Shown here one piece after another: positions 61,801 through 64,000 of a stretch of DNA of 64,000 nt (the stretch's first letter is position 1; every line of letters starts with the position of its first letter). A program made the position numbers and the translations under genes. The stretch spans positions 8,708,041 to 8,772,040 of the forward strand of contig CM026562.1 in the NCBI GenBank assembly GCA_015143295.1. The letters are read 5' to 3'. A model generated the notes under the pieces. The model saw only the letters and a list, made by a program, of their open reading frames with translations. It was not told where the DNA came from and ran no database searches. The stretch is from Tetracentron sinense (lineage: Eukaryota; Streptophyta; Magnoliopsida; Trochodendrales; Trochodendraceae).

Positions 61801-61964
61801 AGGGTTTGGTTTAGGGTTTACCTAGGTTTAGACCTAGGGTTTAGGTAGGGTTAGCCTAGGCTTTGTTCTAAGGCTTAGGTGCTACCAAGGGTTAAACTAG
61901 GGCATGGCCGAGAATAACCGTGGTTAACGGAGGTTAAGCAGAGTGTAAAAATTGGGTGCTTACA
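58832..61964 (-). repeat. Ogre/Tat-like 3' LTR (3.13 kb), minus strand
   Basis: On the minus strand the polypurine tract CAAAGAGGGGCAGC (about 61978-61965) leads into TGTAAGCACCCAATTTTTAC (61964), and the LTR ends AATCCGTGCTCACA (58832). The start resembles that of the LTR at 53387. The block GAGTCGCCACC near 58892 is the reverse of the GGTGGCGACTC block in that LTR. It carries a 20 bp minisatellite (59297-59605) and many TTAACC/GGTTAA palindromes. Confidence 0.85.
59297..59605. repeat. Minisatellite, about 15 units of about 20 bp
   Basis: The unit is approximately CCCGGTAGGCTAGGGTTTGG with variants (CCAGTAGGCC, CCGACAGGCT). It lies within the LTR at 58832-61964. No coding role. Confidence 0.88.
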
Positions 61965-63030
61965 GCTGCCCCTCTTTGCCGGAGAGCGCCAGGATGGTGA
62001 TTGAACGGCAAAGACTGGAAACATCCTATTTTTACACTGAGACATATGTTAGGAGTGATACATGTTGTGCAAGTGGTGACTGTGGTGAAGTGATGAAGAC
62101 TACTGCTAGAGGATAGCGAGCAGCAGGGGAAGAGCGTGAATGCAGAGATGGCGTGGCCCTGAGGCGCTGGCCAAAAGAAAACATCGCTCGGAGGCGGCGA
62201 GGGGGATTGATCGAAAAAGCATTTCCCGGGGGATATTAACCGGATCGATCGGAGGACACACGGGGTGTCGATAACACACAAGGTCATGGACATTTAAGGT
62301 GTCAACAAAGTGTGTTATGTCGACGCTCACCTGCGATACGAGAGACACACGGGGTGTCAAAGAGAATGACATGCAGGTGGTGCACACTGTAAATGTGCAC
62401 ACGGGATGTTGGGCATGCGATATGTCAATAAAGTGTGTTAAGTTGACGCTCACCTGGGATGCCGAGGACACACGGGGGTGTCACAGAGGGGGGCATGCAG
62501 GAGGTAATACTGCGGTGTGACGAGGCTGTCAAAGAGCACACAGGATGTCGGGCATGCAAAGGTGTCGACAAAATGTATTATGTTGACGCTCACCTGGGAT
62601 GCCAAGGACACACGGGGGTGTCACAAAGGGGGACATGCATGAGGTAATGTTGCGGTGTGACGAGGTTGATACGGAGCACACAGGATGTCCGGCATGCGAG
62701 GTGTCGACAAAATGTATTATGTCGACGCTCACTTGGGATGCCAAGGACACACGGAGGTGTCACAAAGGGGGACATGCAGGAGGTAATACTATTGTGTGGC
62801 GAGGTTGTCACGGAGCACACAGGATGTCCGACATTCGAGGTGTCGACAAAATATATTATGCTCACCTGGGATGCCAAGGACACACGGGAGTGTCACAAAG
62901 GGGACATGCGGGTGGTGTACACTATCAAGGTACACACAAGATGTCAGGCATGCGAGGTGTCGACAAAGTGTGTTATGTCGACGCTCACTTGGGATTCCAA
63001 GGACACACGGGGTATTACAAAGGGGATATG
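61965..63030 (-). mobile_element. Internal 3' end of the minus-strand Ogre/Tat-like element, with tandem array 62255-63030
   Basis: Directly inside the polypurine tract lies about 290 bp of single-copy sequence and then seven units of 123-140 bp. GACACACGG recurs at 62256, 62344, 62467, 62607, 62746, 62879 and 63002, each followed by GACATGC and GTCGACAAA..TGT and ending in GACGCTCACCTGGGATGCC. Tandem repeats near the ends of the internal region are a known habit of Tat/Ogre elements. The array makes long spurious reading frames in all three forward frames. Confidence 0.82.
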
Positions 63031-64000
63031 CCAGGACCTAAAGGGATCTCTTACCTAGACTACTTTGGACCATAGACCCCCTTATTTGGATTATCTCGGG
63101 ATCCTACTTCCCCTAAGTAGGTGACGACTCTTAGAATAAATTTAGCGTTATTCCTCTACTCTCGGACCTTATCTCAACACTTAGAGTTGAGAGGGGAGGA
63201 AAGGCGGTAAATTTATGTGTTTACAGCTTTGGCGACTCTGCTGGGGAAAATGGGTGCACATAGAACATGGATTGAAGGGTACTCGCGTACAAAACTGCAT
63301 GGAGACTGATATAGTGTTCGGAGAGCTACGAGTGGCTGCGACATAAAAGTTAAGGATGAAATGGGTATGATGGATTGAAGGGAGCTCATGAACACTACTG
63401 CCTGGAGACTGATATAGTGTTTGGAGCGAGAGTACTATGGCATGAAGGTCGGGGATGAAATAGATGTCATAGATTGAAGGTGGCTCACGAACACTATTGC
63501 ATGGAGACTGATATAGTGTTCGGAGAGCCACGAGTGCTATGGCATGAAAATCGAGGATGGAATGAATGTGATGAATGACATCGCCTTGAATGCCAAACAA
63601 AAGGATTGATGGTGGCATCGCCTTGAATGTCAACCAACAAGATGCGAGGATGACATCGCCTTCAATGTCAACCGAAAAGTTTGATGGCGACATCGCCTTG
63701 AATGTCAACCAACAAGGATTGATGGTGACATCGCCTTGAATGTCAACCAACAAGATGGAGGGTGACATCGCCTTCAATGTCAACCGAAAGGATTGATGTT
63801 GACATCGCTTTGAATGTCAACCAGCAAGATAGATGGTGACATCGCCTTGAATGTCAACCGAAAGGATTGATGGTGACATTGCCTTGAATGTCAACCAACA
63901 AGATAGATAGTGACATCGCCTTGAATGTCAACCGAAATGGTTGATGGTGACATCGCCTTGAATGTCAACCAACAAAAATAGAGGGTGACATCGCCTTGAA
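63030..64000 (+). mobile_element. Ogre/Tat-like element: 5' LTR end, primer-binding site and 5' internal region
   Basis: 63030-63225 is the 3' end of an LTR (matching 56105-56308). TGGCGACTCTGCTGGGGA at 63230-63247 is a primer-binding site of the kind usually assigned to tRNA-Arg in Ogre/Tat elements (from memory). The internal region continues past the window end. So far it holds only tandem repeats: about three units of 100 bp at 63270-63560 (GCATGGAGACTGATATAGTG) and an array of about 37 bp from 63577. Coding parts, if any, lie outside. Confidence 0.85.
63577..64000. repeat. Tandem array, at least 11 units of about 37 bp, alternating A/B variants
   Basis: The core is GACATCGCCTTGAATGTCAA. 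It is followed alternately by CCAACAAGAT-AGATGGT (A) and CCGAAAGGATTGATGGT (B), so the true period is about 75 bp. It reaches the window edge. It yields a long open frame on the minus strand by virtue of repetition only. Confidence 0.9.

Noticed and set aside
62599-63075. Long overlapping forward reading frames of 80-158 codons
   Set aside because: They are produced by the 123-140 bp tandem array; all three frames are open at once and none resembles a protein.
63181-63783. 200-codon minus-strand reading frame
   Set aside because: It reads through the tandem repeats and the LTR end; its repeats mirror the DNA array and it has no start context or family resemblance.
1-64000. CRISPR arrays, operons or phage-type systems
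   Set aside because: The window is plant nuclear DNA; all tandem repeats found belong to transposons or simple duplications and none has the short-repeat/unique-spacer pattern.

Overview
The window is nuclear DNA of a flowering plant. Its genes have GT-AG introns, plant-type orthologues are present, and the intergenic and intronic DNA is packed with plant transposons (hAT, PIF/Harbinger-like MITEs, L1-type LINEs, Copia and Ogre/Tat-like LTR elements). The species cannot be fixed from the sequence. The genome is clearly one that tolerates very long, transposon-filled introns.

Three host genes can be rebuilt exon by exon. (1) 464-9668 (+): the U4/U6 snRNP WD40 protein PRP4 (LACHESIS orthologue), 5 coding exons and 590 codons, with a 6.3 kb first coding intron. 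(2) 11239-14520 (-): a small plastid-targeted single-span membrane protein of 125 aa, two exons. (3) 16078-41684 (-): the glycosyltransferase-like protein KOBITO1 (KOB1/ELD1/ABI8), 11 coding exons and 523 aa spread over 25.6 kb. Every KOB1 exon joins in frame at GT-AG sites, although one intron is 15.3 kb long.

That 15.3 kb intron (16978-32270) holds a nest: a Copia-type fossil on + (to 27244) carries a 6.5 kb hAT DNA transposon in its reverse-transcriptase region, and it abuts a second Copia fossil on -. Several short non-autonomous elements in the window can be delimited by their target-site duplications: 3946-4355, 6466-7203 with 6607-7016 nested in it, 13570-13936, 33956-34367 and 41936-42194 (8 bp, hAT-like), 4559-4862 (TTA, Tourist-like) and 32651-33417 (8-9 bp). 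The element at 41936-42194 lies about 250 bp upstream of the KOB1 start codon.

From about 42.2 kb to the right end I find no host gene. 42.2-49.6 kb is AT-rich DNA with a diverged 1.38 kb direct repeat (43518-44905 and 48259-49635) that brackets a Copia-type LTR. 49.6-64 kb is a stack of nested LTR-element fossils: an old LTR (family A) receives a younger solo LTR of its own family with a perfect 5 bp target duplication, then an Ogre/Tat-like LTR, then another LTR whose internal part is entered by a 3.1 kb Ogre/Tat-like LTR. The window ends inside the 5' internal region of another Ogre/Tat-like element, with a recognisable primer-binding site and two tandem arrays.

No operon, CRISPR array or complete new multi-gene system was found. 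The most unusual items are the intact reading frame of KOB1 across a 15 kb transposon nest, a TIR element carrying a copy of intron DNA from 1.5 kb away on the other side of a KOB1 exon, the size-matched 410-412 bp CGAGT-rich MITE family, the hAT element with an internal array of about 180 bp, and clustered palindrome-like motifs shared by LTRs of different families.
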